Shown one piece after another: positions 21,700-33,020 of a DNA stretch of 64,000 bases. A program made the position numbers and the translations under genes. This stretch comes from Patiria miniata (taxonomy: Eukaryota > Echinodermata > Asteroidea > Valvatida > Asterinidae), in contig NW_024037075.1 in the NCBI RefSeq assembly GCF_015706575.1, forward strand, positions 11,779,746-11,843,745. The letters are read 5' to 3'. Each line of letters starts with the position of its first letter. The stretch's first letter is position 1. A model generated the notes under the pieces. It was not told the origin of the DNA, ran no database searches, and saw only the letters and a program-made list of their open reading frames with translations.

Positions 21700-22316
21700 C
21701 TGGAAGCTCTTGACCTTTGACCCAGGAAAGTCGGAAGAATTACAAGGGCGGCAAATGGTTCCAAACAGTGGGGATTTTTTTTGTGTCGTTTCTTTGTCTT
21801 CCTTTGGTAGTCTCTCACTTGTGAATTACTACAGGAAACCACTCCATTTCCCCATTACCATGAGGCTGTATGCATGTGTGCGGCCACTAGATAAAATGCA
21901 AAATAAAGCGGGGAGAAAAAAAAAGTTAGTTTAAAATTGCATTTAGGACTCTTGTGCATGGTTTAACGAGGGCACTATGCAATCTAGTAATGAGGGTAAG
22001 GCTGATATATGCTGTGCCTGAATTTTTGTGGCTATGGCTACATTTTCTTGTACATGCGCCTATGGAAGCCGTTACAGCCACTTCCCATAGACATGTGCGT
22101 TATTTCCAGGCTTAGCCAAGTAATGCAGACACCGCCTTACATTTTGCTATTAAGCCGATTGGGAACATTTAGTAATCGGTGCGCGGGTACCAGGGAAGGC
22201 AAACATTTGTTTACCAATGAGACCTAAGTAGGCTGGTTCCAAGTTCCCCACTACATTAAGAACTCTGCTAAGAGGGGTAGGGAACCAGTCTGGAAATGAA
22301 AGCTCATCTCAATGGG

Positions 22317-22777
22317 TAGGGCTGTTCATTTTTTAATACTTGAGCATTCGACTATTCGAAACTCGCCAATCAATTTCTACACGCCCCAGCTGCAACTGCT
22401 TGCCGTGCCCGGCGGTCTAAAGTTGCACGCAAAGCATGTCAGTAAAAAAATTGAGGCGAGCGATATTATGGGCCGCTGGATTTTTTTGCAGTATTTTATA
22501 CATGTACAGGTACCGGTAGCTGCCAAGGGTTTTAACATGCTTAAAGGATAGGAACAATGAATTGAAGTCGACACAAAAAGTTATCGCCGACAAAACAAAG
22601 TGGCATCTGGCAATAAAGCGCCCAACATTACGATTATAATAACGCAACAGTCATGCGTGCGTGTGCAGTTTATTTATTATAATATTATTTTCATTATTCA
22701 AACCAGCAAAAAGCTATTCAAACATCGGGTCGAAGATCGAATATTTTATTATTCGTTACACATGCTGGACAGCCCTA
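22317..22777 (+). mobile_element. hAT-like non-autonomous element
   Basis: Ends TAGGGCTGTTCA and TGGACAGCCCTA are inverted. The interior has CTATTCGAAACTCGCC and AATAAAGCG. No clear 8-bp duplication. A related truncated copy lies at 14501-14955. Confidence 0.65.
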
Positions 22778-24578
22778 CTCTATGGTTCAAATGCCATGTA
22801 ATGTCCATGTGTATGCATTTGATCACAAGTTGCACAATTGGTACCAGTTTCTGATGTCAAGGCCAAAGTGTTTTGCATTTTTATTGTTGAAATGGAATTA
22901 CTTGAGCAGGGGTCCCCACTTTGTGTGATCCAACAACGTAATAGTGCTGAGTAAATAAAGCACAGACTTTGTTGCAATCAGACAAACTACATGTATGAAT
23001 GAATGAAACCAACACGGGCCAATCTTGGTTTCAAACCAATCGGAAAATCCCTCACATTGTAACCTTGGCTTTCTTTCCTAAAGGAAATCGTGGTTTTGGG
23101 AGTGTGCCAAACAATTGTCAGCACAGGGGGACAAAAGAACAAAAAAGCTAAGCCAGCTTTCCTGGAAGGATCGTAGGACGGATCTTTTCAACTAGGAGGG
23201 ATATCCTGTCACACTATTTCTTCACTTTTTTTTTGTTTATTTGGTTAATAACCACTTCCACCGGTTCCTTTTTTCCACACAGAAAAAAGGGTGATTTTTA
23301 ACATTTATATGCAGAAACAATATAATTCAGTTTCTATTTACAAACCCTAATGTAAATGTTAGAATCTTAGGAACTTTCTACGTATATAAATTGGCATCAT
23401 TGATGTATGGACAAGTATGCGACAAGAGGTTTTATGACTAAAAATTATTCAAACGTGTATGTGAATTATTCAAAAATTATTCATATTATTCAAGCCACAT
23501 TGTATATTGATAAATTCACCAGGCCTGTTTTCCTGTTATTAATATAGGCCTACAGTATGTAAATCGTGGTGTTTTTTTTTATATCAACCAATTTTTGAAA
23601 GGTAATATGGAATTACCTTGGTAAATGCAGGCATGCAACTTGGAATTTAGATAAAACCAGGAAATTCCAAAGCGCACAAGACTTTGTACAGTGTTTTTCA
23701 ATTTGTAATGACATTCATGAGAACAAGTTGCATGCCTGTACATGTAAATGGAAATTCTCTAGATAAAAATTAGTTATGGTACATATATTAAACCAAAAAA
23801 CACTAAACAGACAAACTGGCAAAACACTAAACAGACACAAATTTGTCCCATTTGTGCTCTTATTTTAATGTTTTTTATAGCCAAAAAAACAATAATGGAG
23901 ATTTGTATAAAATAAGTACGCGAACAGGTAACTTATTTCGTGAATGCAATCATTGAAGAAAACAATTGATAGCATGCACAACCCCCCCCCCCCCCCCCTC
24001 TACTCCACTCAATACTTTGAAGCCAAAAATAGCTAAAAAACATTCCATTCCACACTCTGGGAAATTTAAGAACCCTGGACAATGGGAGCCAAAATAAACT
24101 TCGGCTAAATTGAGGCTGGACGCGGTCTCTCCTTTTGTCCAGTTACCTCCCCGGCTTCCGTTTCAAAAGGCTGCTGACGCACGGGCCGAGGATACGCAGA
24201 GAGTGTGCGAGGCGACGAGGAAATTTAAGACGCCAACTTGCGTTTATGACAGGAACTCGTTCCTGCCGGACCGGCGACTGCGCGGCATCATATTGTCCCT
24301 TGCTGTCTTTTAAGGTGATTGCTGTGTACACGGAGAGAGCGTAAAAGCGCCGTCAGTGTCTGAGGGAAATGGCACTGCTGTGGGGCATGACGCACAGTAT
24401 TTGCTAGGAGTTTATTATAGAGTGGTGCACAACAGCATTGTAAAATGTCACATAATCGACTCACATTACAAAATGTTGACAATAGCATTCAGGCAACACT
24501 AGATAACAAGACAATTTTCATCTAAAATTCTCAACTGTTATCCAGGCTTCCTGTGACTTTGATAAGATGTCTCATTCA
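22778..24578. other. Intron, mostly AT-rich
   Basis: A 17-C run at 23982 and a moderately GC-rich stretch 24110-24350. The minus frame in that stretch ends in a weak donor of the wrong phase, so it is not called. Confidence 0.5.
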
Positions 24579-24582
24579 TTAA

Positions 24583-25114
24583 AGCTACATGTATAGTCCA
24601 TCATTTGCAGCCATCCGAAAAAGTAACTGCCGTATTATTTTTGAAAAACATACATGTACTTGGTTGAAAGATAGTAAGTGGACTAAACTCCCTGTGAAAT
24701 TAATCTTTCTGGCAAGCTATCATTTTGAAGTAATCAACGAAAGAAGGCCTTTCCAACGGTGCGTCTTTAGACGCACCATAGGAAAATTTAAATTAGTACA
24801 TGTAGTTCGTTTTGTTATTCGGCGCAGCGCGCACAAGCATTGGCACGACGCACAGGCGCACACGGTTGCTATAATTTGGATCAGTGCGCGACATCGCGTA
24901 TACAATGCTCTGCAATTCAACACGATTCAAAACATGATTCAGCAACTTTTGATTTGAAATTGAGATCCTAGAATGCTGTTTTTCTCGGAATATACAGCTG
25001 AAGCTGAGCTGAAACTTCATCAGGTTAGTTGTTCAGTATCCTTCATTAGATTTTGAGCACTTTTGTTGCTTCAAACGAACAAAATGCACAAATTACAAAT
25101 GATGGACTATATCT
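24583..25114 (+). mobile_element. TTAA-flanked MITE, family 4
   Basis: TATAGTCCATCATTTG near the left end is inverted as CAAATGATGGACTATA at the right; TTAA is at 24579-24582 and 25115-25118. A fragment sharing TTTTGTTGCTTCAAACGAA lies near 43281. Confidence 0.8.
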
Positions 25115-25912
25115 TTAACCTTTGCAGGACTGTAAATTCAAATTGACTTCTAATATCCTTCCTCTATGCTTCTAATAAGATGCTCAGGGGGCTCAAGAAC
25201 TAAACCAAAAACATTTCTTTATCCCATCAAACTGTGACCCTAACCCCCTAGTAGTTCCTTAGGACTACCCTGCTAAATCCAACCGAGTCCAACCGGAGTT
25301 TCTCGCTCAATCCACTGTGCCTTATTTTCAGTTGCCAGCTGAATCCAACATTTTGCATCAGGAATGTACACAAGGGGTTTACTGCTCAATCCAACAGGCT
25401 CCATCGAGTATGACATACATGTACATGTGGTTGGATCCTGTTGAATTCAGCAGGGTTAGGGTTTTAAGTCATGACAAAAAAAGATGGATATTCACAACTT
25501 CCCTAGGTCTCGTAAAACTTCATGTGTACTGAAACACATGTACAATGTACCCTGGTGACTAGCCGACGAGGCCAGCACCAGACTAGTAGACATGCATGGT
25601 TTTAATTGTTCTAGTGCCGATTGGCTATTCATCCGATCTCACCTGCAGTGCCTAACGAGAATCAAGCCGTGACGGGAGGCTAAATTTAGACGCTGACATT
25701 TCAACGAGACCCAGATTAGTTGGGGGGGGGAGGGGGGGAGGGCAAGGGAAGGTCGTGCTGTGGCATCTCTGAGATGAATGAAATAGACATCCCTGACCAT
25801 GTTGAGGTTATGTTTGTGTGAACCCTTTGGCATTTGGGTTGTACATATGTACGCCTTCATGTATTCTCTTCAAAGGCTGGAAAAGTTTGCACTAGAATTT
25901 GAAAAAAATTAA

Positions 25913-26442
25913 AGGGAAAATACAACATTTGCAAACATCGAAAAATAAAACTACCAAGTTGTTACGAAATACCTTACTAGGATGTTGGTAAATGACATGC
26001 TTAAGCATCCTGTAAAATTATGGCACCTGGTGTGAAGCCTTTTTCAAGAAAATGGTATATTTGTATACATTTCCAACGCTCATGGTCGGCCGACCACCGT
26101 TGGAAAAACCTAACTATTTTTCAATTACTGCTCCAAATTTACCAATTTTTTTTAGTCTAAATTTTGTTTTGCTAGCTATTGGTTCCATGTTCATGAACGG
26201 GTTGCAGGCCAGCTAGACTGGTTCCCTTACCTTACAATTTTCTGGTATTTTTGATCCATTTCATCTTTAGTGGAGTCAGGGAGCCAGACTACTTGAATAT
26301 TTTTGTTTTTCTTGGTTTTTCCAGCATTTTCGAACACAAAACTTCAAACATGTCAGTGTAACAATATTTGATCTATTATACTAACTCCCCAAATACTTCA
26401 TTTCTAAAAAATTACAGCAAAAGCCAATGATGCACATTCCCT
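25913..26442 (-). mobile_element. TTAA-flanked MITE, family 1, copy C
   Basis: An inverted, diverged copy of family 1 with TTAA flanks and central CGGCCGACC palindrome remains. Confidence 0.8.
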
Positions 26443-26688
26443 TTAAGGAACCAGCACAAATGAAGATAATATTCACTTCTGTTCTGACTAATTAAGTCAT
26501 TTACGGCTGTGCTAATCATGGAATTCTTGCTTACATGTCTGCTTAGAAAGTCTGCACTTACCCTGTAAGCGAAAATTTCTTATTTGCAACACTGTGTGGA
26601 ACGGTTTGGTCCAATTGTTACTTGTTGGACTCGTGTTTGCCACGGTACATGTACATGTACATGTACTTATGTATGTGGTACATACATG

Positions 26689-26800
26689 TACGTGGGTCCA
26701 AACCCTGGTGGGGAACATGGTGCTAGTGTTCTTGGGCAAGACACTTTACTACAAATGCTTCCCTCCACCCCGGAGTACAATGGGTACCTGTGAAGGTTGA
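26689..26800 (+). repeat. Fragment of GGGCAAG-CACTTT repeat family
   Basis: It contains GTCCAAACCCTGGTGGGG and CTTGGGCAAGACACTTTAC, as in the 9000 and 59110 fragments. Confidence 0.45.
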
Positions 26801-26861
26801 GACCAGATTACAATGATCTTGACCTGCTGTAGAAAAATGTTCTCATGGCCTGTTGAATAGG

Positions 26862-28082
26862 GAAGTGGTCGGACAAAATGTCCGAGCACAATCAAAAGTG
26901 TTCTGCCATTGTCAAGTTTTGATCTGCCATTTAGCGTTCCAAATTTCCCTCGACCTCTGTCTCGCAGTCAAGCCACGTCATGGTCTGGGAATCACGATCG
27001 TACTGTGACACCCATTTCTTAAAAGTATCATGCTTGACTTTCCGTCTCTTGGCTTTCTCAGTATCGGCTGTAGATAGTGCTCTCTTCATGATTGAAAACT
27101 TGAAATGCGTCCTTTTTCCCAAGTAAATTACTCTGTGAAACCTTGCGAGACGAACTTTCAAAAGGCCGCGTTTACTATACTTCAAACACGTAGACGGTAC
27201 ATACACGTGTGTACATGTACAGTATGTATGTTTACGTACGTACGTATCCATAATACACACTATGTAGTTGCAATGACAAGCGCCGGGCATTCACGCGCTC
27301 GTTTCTGTAGTAAGCCACGTTGTGAGAATTTAGTAACAATCACGCACTTGAAGCATACCGCGCAACACAACGTACTTTGATCTTGCTAAATTCTCGTTAC
27401 ATGTATGCGCGTCAATGTCCTTAGACTCGTCACTATACAGACTCGATTCAAGTCTGCAGAACACATAACTTAAACTGGGTGAAATTGCAGTACTGAATAT
27501 GTCCAAAGAGGCTCGATCGAATCATTATAGCAAGGAATAGAGGTTGAATCAGGTCAAATTTAACACTTTTGCCCAATAGAAATTAACTGGGAATTCCACA
27601 AACGGCCACTGCTCATTTCCATAAAATGACTTGAAAAGTACAAAAAGTTGTTTTAACTGATTTGTAGAAGAAACACGAAGACTGCTGATCGAAACACAAT
27701 TTATTGACTTGATTTCACGTCTATTTTTTGGCAAACGGCACGTACGTACGAATGCCAATCTATCGCAGCGGTTGTGCACGCCGCGCTGTACTAGACTGTG
27801 TAATGATTGGGGTGTAAACGCGTTGCATCTATTGCGTGAATATAAGACAACACGTACATGTAGTTAGGGGGCAGCCGCTCAGCGTACGGTAAGTATTATT
27901 ACAGACCGGATCATCGGAAATAAAGAACAAAATACTTTTGAGTGCAAGCGTTTATTTCATACTTCTGAAAAAGACAACTCCACAAAGAATACATAAATCG
28001 CTCGGACATTTTGTCCGAGCACATCTGCATTTGGTCGGACAAACCACGAAAGTGGTCGGAAAATGTCCGATGTCCGACTGTA
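26862..28082 (-). mobile_element. Possible DNA-transposon relic with GTCGGACA-TGTCCGA repeats
   Basis: AGTGGTCGGACAAAATGTCCGA near the left and three related words at 28007-28078 frame about 1.2 kb that contains the short coding fragment at 26931-27089. The family is not recognised with certainty. Confidence 0.35.
26931..27089 (-). pseudogene. Short transposase-like N-terminal fragment
   Basis: A 52-residue frame starts MKRALSTADTEKAKRRKV and continues HDTFKKWVSQYDRDSQTMTW before ending. The basic stretch then a Trp/Asp-rich helix resembles leader regions of hAT-derived or ZMYM/KIAA1586-like proteins, recalled only loosely. It stops soon after, with no zinc finger or catalytic domain. It lies inside inverted GTCGGACA repeats, so it is more likely a transposon remnant than a host gene. 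Confidence 0.3.
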
Positions 28083-28215
28083 ATTTCACGCACTGTAGGG
28101 GTAATAATTGTGAAGCGCTTTAAGACTTTGGTGCACTCTTTACACAAGCACCCCATTATTATTCATCCATGCACACTAATATCAAAATTCTTTGCTATGT
28201 AAAATTCTTTGCTAT

Positions 28216-28630
28216 GAACCATAACCTTCCCAAATCCTGCAAAATCCTCTTTGAAAAAATTGAGGATTTTGCAGGATTGAGGCTATGAGGCCAAAAGCGT
28301 GTGGCTGGTTTTGGAGGATGTACTGTGTCAAGGTCTTATGCCGGACCTTGTGTTGTTTATGCTCAGCCGTGCATAAATTTAGGCCTAAAATTATACTGAT
28401 ATTCCTTCACACTGCTCCAGGCCGTCACTGGTTCTGCCTCAACATATTGGCAGTGCTTGCTGGAGGATTTCGCAGGATTGAGGCAGTGGTCACCCCTGAC
28501 AAGGACCACATTCAAGAAATAACGGAGAATTTTGCAGGATTGAGGCTGTATGCAATTACATGGAGGCAGTTGGAGGATTTCGCAGGATTGAGGTTGCATC
28601 CTAGCAAAAACGCCTAAGGAGTTAGGGTAA
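28216..28630 (+). mobile_element. Same GGATTTCGCAGGATTGAGG family, copy 2
   Basis: It aligns with 46935-47350 throughout, including CAACATATTG and TTTATGCTCAGCCGT. The terminal TTAA is no longer clear. Confidence 0.7.
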
Positions 28631-29529
28631 AAGCTTGTTTTCTTGGGAATTTCTTAGCTTAAAATGGAGAGCAGAGATTTGAAAGTAGGCCCAGTTGCAA
28701 ACCAATGCAAAGCAGTCAACTTAAGCAGAGCTTGGACCCAAGCCACTTCAGTGAGCAAATTGGGTAGAAAAGAGAGGGCAAACCCTAGAGGCAAACCCTG
28801 AGATGCAAAACCACACCATCTCCTGCTTTAAATGCATGGATTATATCTTTTGATACAGGATGTCACAGAACACATGCACCAACAGGTGATCGTTCTGCCC
28901 AATTGCACTTTTATAGATTTTTGCATGCCACAGGGAAAAATGCCAACTTTTCAAGGCAAACTACACAATAAATTTAGATGGCCAAACTTGTGGCTGCAGG
29001 CTCCATTAACTTAATGACAAGACATAACGTCCGTCAATAAATGTTTATTCATTAGGGTGTAATCAAATACTCAATCATGCATATGGAATAAAATAAAATT
29101 TATACACAAGGCACAAAACAGGTGGTACGTGTGCTCAGTTATTCAGAAAAAAGACTATAATAAACAATACATGTACTTTATACATTGTCGTTTTACATGA
29201 ATAATGAGCATGTACAAATGTCGGCCCATGTTTAGAAAAGTTGAGTACCGACTTAAATTTATTCTCTATTACAAGAGAGTCGAGGTCTGACAAAAAGGAG
29301 TCGTGATTCTGATTCCAAACTGATCTACATGTAGTTCAAATTTGGTGCATTGTTTCCCAAGCCTACATGTACCTGTCTACTACAAGTGTACAGTACCGGT
29401 ACATGTTCGTGTAATATTATCGTTCTACCTGATTTATACAATGTATGTTGTGCTGTAGTTAGTTAATGCACTATAGGCAAAAGCGGCAAGACACGTGTAC
29501 ATTTTCATGCAGATTGTTTTTGATGTCAT

Positions 29530-31050
29530 TGACAACATACATGTACACGTACATGTACACACATGCTGAAATTTGTATCCTTGTGGAGACATTTCTTTGT
29601 TCTCGTGTAGTAAAGTTTTCGAGTTTGAAAGTGAAGTTTCAAAATGCTCTTATTTTAACTAGAATTAATTTCCTTGGCTGAAATTCGGACTTAATATAGG
29701 CCTATCCCTTTTCTAAAACTCTTCCGTTTATGATAGATCAACCCACCTTGGAAATTCCTAGTTTTTGAGTTCAATCCATATATCTATTTCGTGAAAACCT
29801 TGTGGAGACGTACATGTATTCATCTATAGAAATTGCCCTGTGGAGACGTATACAATTTTTTGTTCCATATTGCGTGCACGTCTCCAGAGGGCACGGTGTA
29901 TCAGATCATGTTCATAAGAACAGGAATTGTTCATGTACAGTGCACACATACATACAGTACATGTACACGTTTATGCAATACTCTATACTTGAACATGTAA
30001 TGATGTACATCTACCAGTATCATCATTGACAACATACCGGTACATGTACAAGACAATACTGTACACATACATGTACATGTTCATTTACAAGAATAGGAAT
30101 TGTTCATGTGCACATGTGCATGTACACGTTTATGCAATACTTGAACATTTAGTGATGTACATCTTACACACGCATGTATGTACCGGTATCTAATATATAT
30201 ATATGGGGCTTCTATGGTAAATCATGTACCCGGTACCGTACATAACGTGTACATGTACATGATACAGGTACCAGTACTTTCTGTCGGCAGTCATACTCCT
30301 GCACAACATATGGTCTTATACAATAATTCATATACCGGTACATGTACATGTATGTACAGTATACCGGCACAAGCCTTCTTTTTTTATAAACTAATTTTTC
30401 CCAAAATGACGCCATTCGAGGTCCAGGCACCAGCCTAAGTCCCAATCCATTACCCATGATCTGAATCAACACACAACACACCTCCATCCTGCACAGACAA
30501 GGCAGCAGGGGGCCATGGGGAATTACGCACAAACAACAACACACACAGATTATTCAATTATTTATCAAGGATTCTAATTTTAGATCTAGTGGCCCTCTAG
30601 TCCGTCAGCTAGCTCTCTCTCGGGTTGTTGTGCATCTCATTTGCATTTGATAACGGCGCAAGGAAAGGAAGTCATTATGCTTAATTAAAACACCAGATTG
30701 ACTTCTTGCTGTTGACATGTACATGTACATGTGAAGGTGTAGCACATATAATGTACCGGTACATGTATGTATGTACATGTATGTATGTATTTTGTCAAAA
30801 TACCATGTTTTGTACAATGTACAGTATGTACATGTACACTTCACATGTACATATACATGTACATGTATGTATGTGGACCTGTTATGATATTTACATAGTA
30901 GTACACATGGTACGAAACAGTCTGTCCAGAAGAGAAATGTATGCCAAAGTTTGATTAGCTCATATTCTGAATTTATTGCATGATAGTAGTACATACATGA
31001 ACAGTGTACAATGTGCAATTATACATGTACATGTGTTCATTTTTATGTGT
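29530..31050. repeat. ACATGTAC-rich microsatellite zone
   Basis: Many TACATGTACATG and TGTATGTATGTAC runs, densest at 30715-30870. The open frames on both strands here are made by this repeat. Confidence 0.75.
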
Positions 31051-31057
31051 ACATTAA

Positions 31058-31575
31058 AGGGGCACTAGGTCCTGAAATCCCCGAAAATGTTATGTTTTGG
31101 ATTGTTTATTTCAAGCATCTGGTTGAAAGGAAATCAACCTAATGTCTTACCGTTCCCCGAGAAAAGACAAAAAAAACCTGCTTGTTTACATCGGACATGA
31201 CGGAGTACGAATACGTTTTTCGTGTCGTTCTCATGTACGCTATACACGTTGTGTGTCTCGGGAACAGCGCAGGGTGACCAATCACCAATGCAAAAAATTG
31301 TGGTTTCTTCAACGTCCGCAAAAGGCGAACACTTCGCGCATATGAATGAAATCACAACTAGCATCCAAACAGCTCGAATTTATGGGGTCGCAAAAGTGGA
31401 CCCCGAAATTTGTTCTCGCACACATAATACAGGAATAACACAAAAACGCCCAGATTTGAAAGGATAGTTGTGCGGATGTTTATATCCTACTTTTAAAAGT
31501 TATTTCTGATTATCATCATCTCGTTCGAAGCGCGTTTTGTAGCCCAATTGGGCTGTTCCAGGACCTAGTGTCCCT
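31058..31575 (+). mobile_element. TTAA-flanked MITE, family 2, copy A
   Basis: Ends AGGGGCACTAGGTCCTG and CAGGACCTAGTGTCCCT are inverted between TTAA copies (31054-31057 and 31576-31579). It is 518 bp and has no coding frame of note. Confidence 0.85.
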
Positions 31576-31992
31576 TTAACGGTGTACCGGTACATGTACA
31601 TGTATGTGCACATTTTTACATAGCTATTTTTCTAGCATTAATACAAAAGGTTTGTTCACAGGATATTTACTTTGCAAACTGCAAAAAATTTGCGGCCGGA
31701 CAATAATTCGGGCATATCTTTTTGTGCGTTATGGGTGTAAATGTAACCAAAAATAAAAGTGTATTTCCAGAGGGTTGAAAATGTCCAAAACAGGAATAGA
31801 AAAAATTAAATTTCCAGTTTAAATGTAACATACAAATTGAAAATTTGTTAGGAGAATGAAATTACATGTTGAAGAGCATGGGTAGAGCAAACTTAACACT
31901 TTGTGGTAGACTTTAGTAATGATGTACAAAAGTATGCTTAGTCAAGTGGATTGTTGGTGCTCCATTCTGGGAGACGGAGTTGTCCTAAAATA

Positions 31993-32513
31993 CAGGGTGA
32001 GTCAGAAAAAACGGAACCCAAATGTTGGGACCATTGTTTTAAGGAAGTTCTGCATGTAGCATTGTCAAAATCTAGGATATGAAAGCCCAATTCATCAGCT
32101 TTTTTTTAGTACAAGAATCATTCAAATCACTCATGTACTTTTCAAGTTACAGAATTTTAAACACAACCACCGTTTTAAGGTTCTGTCCACGGATCACAAA
32201 AAAAGTTCAGTGTTCTTTCAGCAAAACGGAAAAAAAATCACATAGGGATGTGTGTGAATTGTTTTCGTTTTGCTGAAAGAACGCACACCTTTTGTGTGGT
32301 CCGTGGACAGAACCTGAAAACAGTGGTTGTGTTTAAAATTCCGTAACTTGAAAGTTGTAGGCCTACATGTAAGTGATTTAAATGATTCTTGTACTAAAAG
32401 AAAGCTTATGAATTGGGCTTTCATATATCCTAGATTTTGAAAATGCTACATGCAGAACTTCCCTAAAACAATGGTCCCAACATTTGGGTTTCGGGGTTTT
32501 TTTAATCACCCTG
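31993..32513. mobile_element. Mariner-like fold-back element
   Basis: A long inverted repeat (arms over 200 bp) with outer ends CAGGGTGA and TCACCCTG and a TA on each side. The arms contain CCCAAATGTTGGGACC and its complement. It has only a short loop and no transposase. Confidence 0.8.
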
Positions 32514-32940
32514 TACATACTAAAATTGCCACAGTATTTTCCTTGAACAAAATTAAAAAAAGTGTACAGTATACAGACCATAGGCTATCCCACAACAAGT
32601 ATTGTTACAGTACAATGCAAAAATAAGGGAAGCAAAAAGAATGGACTTTATTCTAAAAAATGGCAAAATGAAGCAATCTTCTTCAACAGAGTGATGCAGC
32701 CTGGGAAAAAAAATGGATGCACAAAAAAAAAAAAAAAAGTGCCGTGATGTTTACATACTAGATTCGTATCCGCTTTCCAAGCCAGTCGCCCTGCATACCA
32801 GGGCTGAGAGACACGAGTCGGAGAAGGTTCACCTATCTCTCTCACTCTCGCCGCGCTATCGCTTCCCTTGACTGCCCTGGACTGAGCCAGTGCGACTAGC
32901 GAGTGCCCTGGATGGACAAGGGGGAAACACAAGCCTCTTA

Positions 32941-33020
32941 ATCAGTCTAAATATAGCACGGCCGAGCTATATTTATCTCCGGCTCTGTCTATTTGGCCTT
33001 TGCGAGTTCTCCGGTCCTTT
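32941..33020. promoter_or_regulatory. Second copy of the GAGCTATATTTA regulatory module
   Basis: It contains MEF2-consensus CTAAATATAG (32947-32956), then GAGCTATATTTA, TCC, GGCTCT and GGCCT in the same order and spacing as around 16653-16690. It is CpG-rich relative to its flanks. Confidence 0.4.

Noticed and set aside
24143-24331. Minus frame of 62 codons ending at a GTAACT donor
   Set aside because: Weak donor, wrong phase for the HDAC exons, and no family resemblance.
25638-25700. Consensus donor CAG-GTGAGA on the minus strand beside a MEF2-like site
   Set aside because: The phase does not fit the shared exon and the nearby ATG frame stops at once; an untranslated exon is possible but there is no other support.
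30605-31018. 137-codon minus-strand frame
   Set aside because: Made of repeated Cys-Thr-Tyr-Met words encoded by the ACATGTAC microsatellite.
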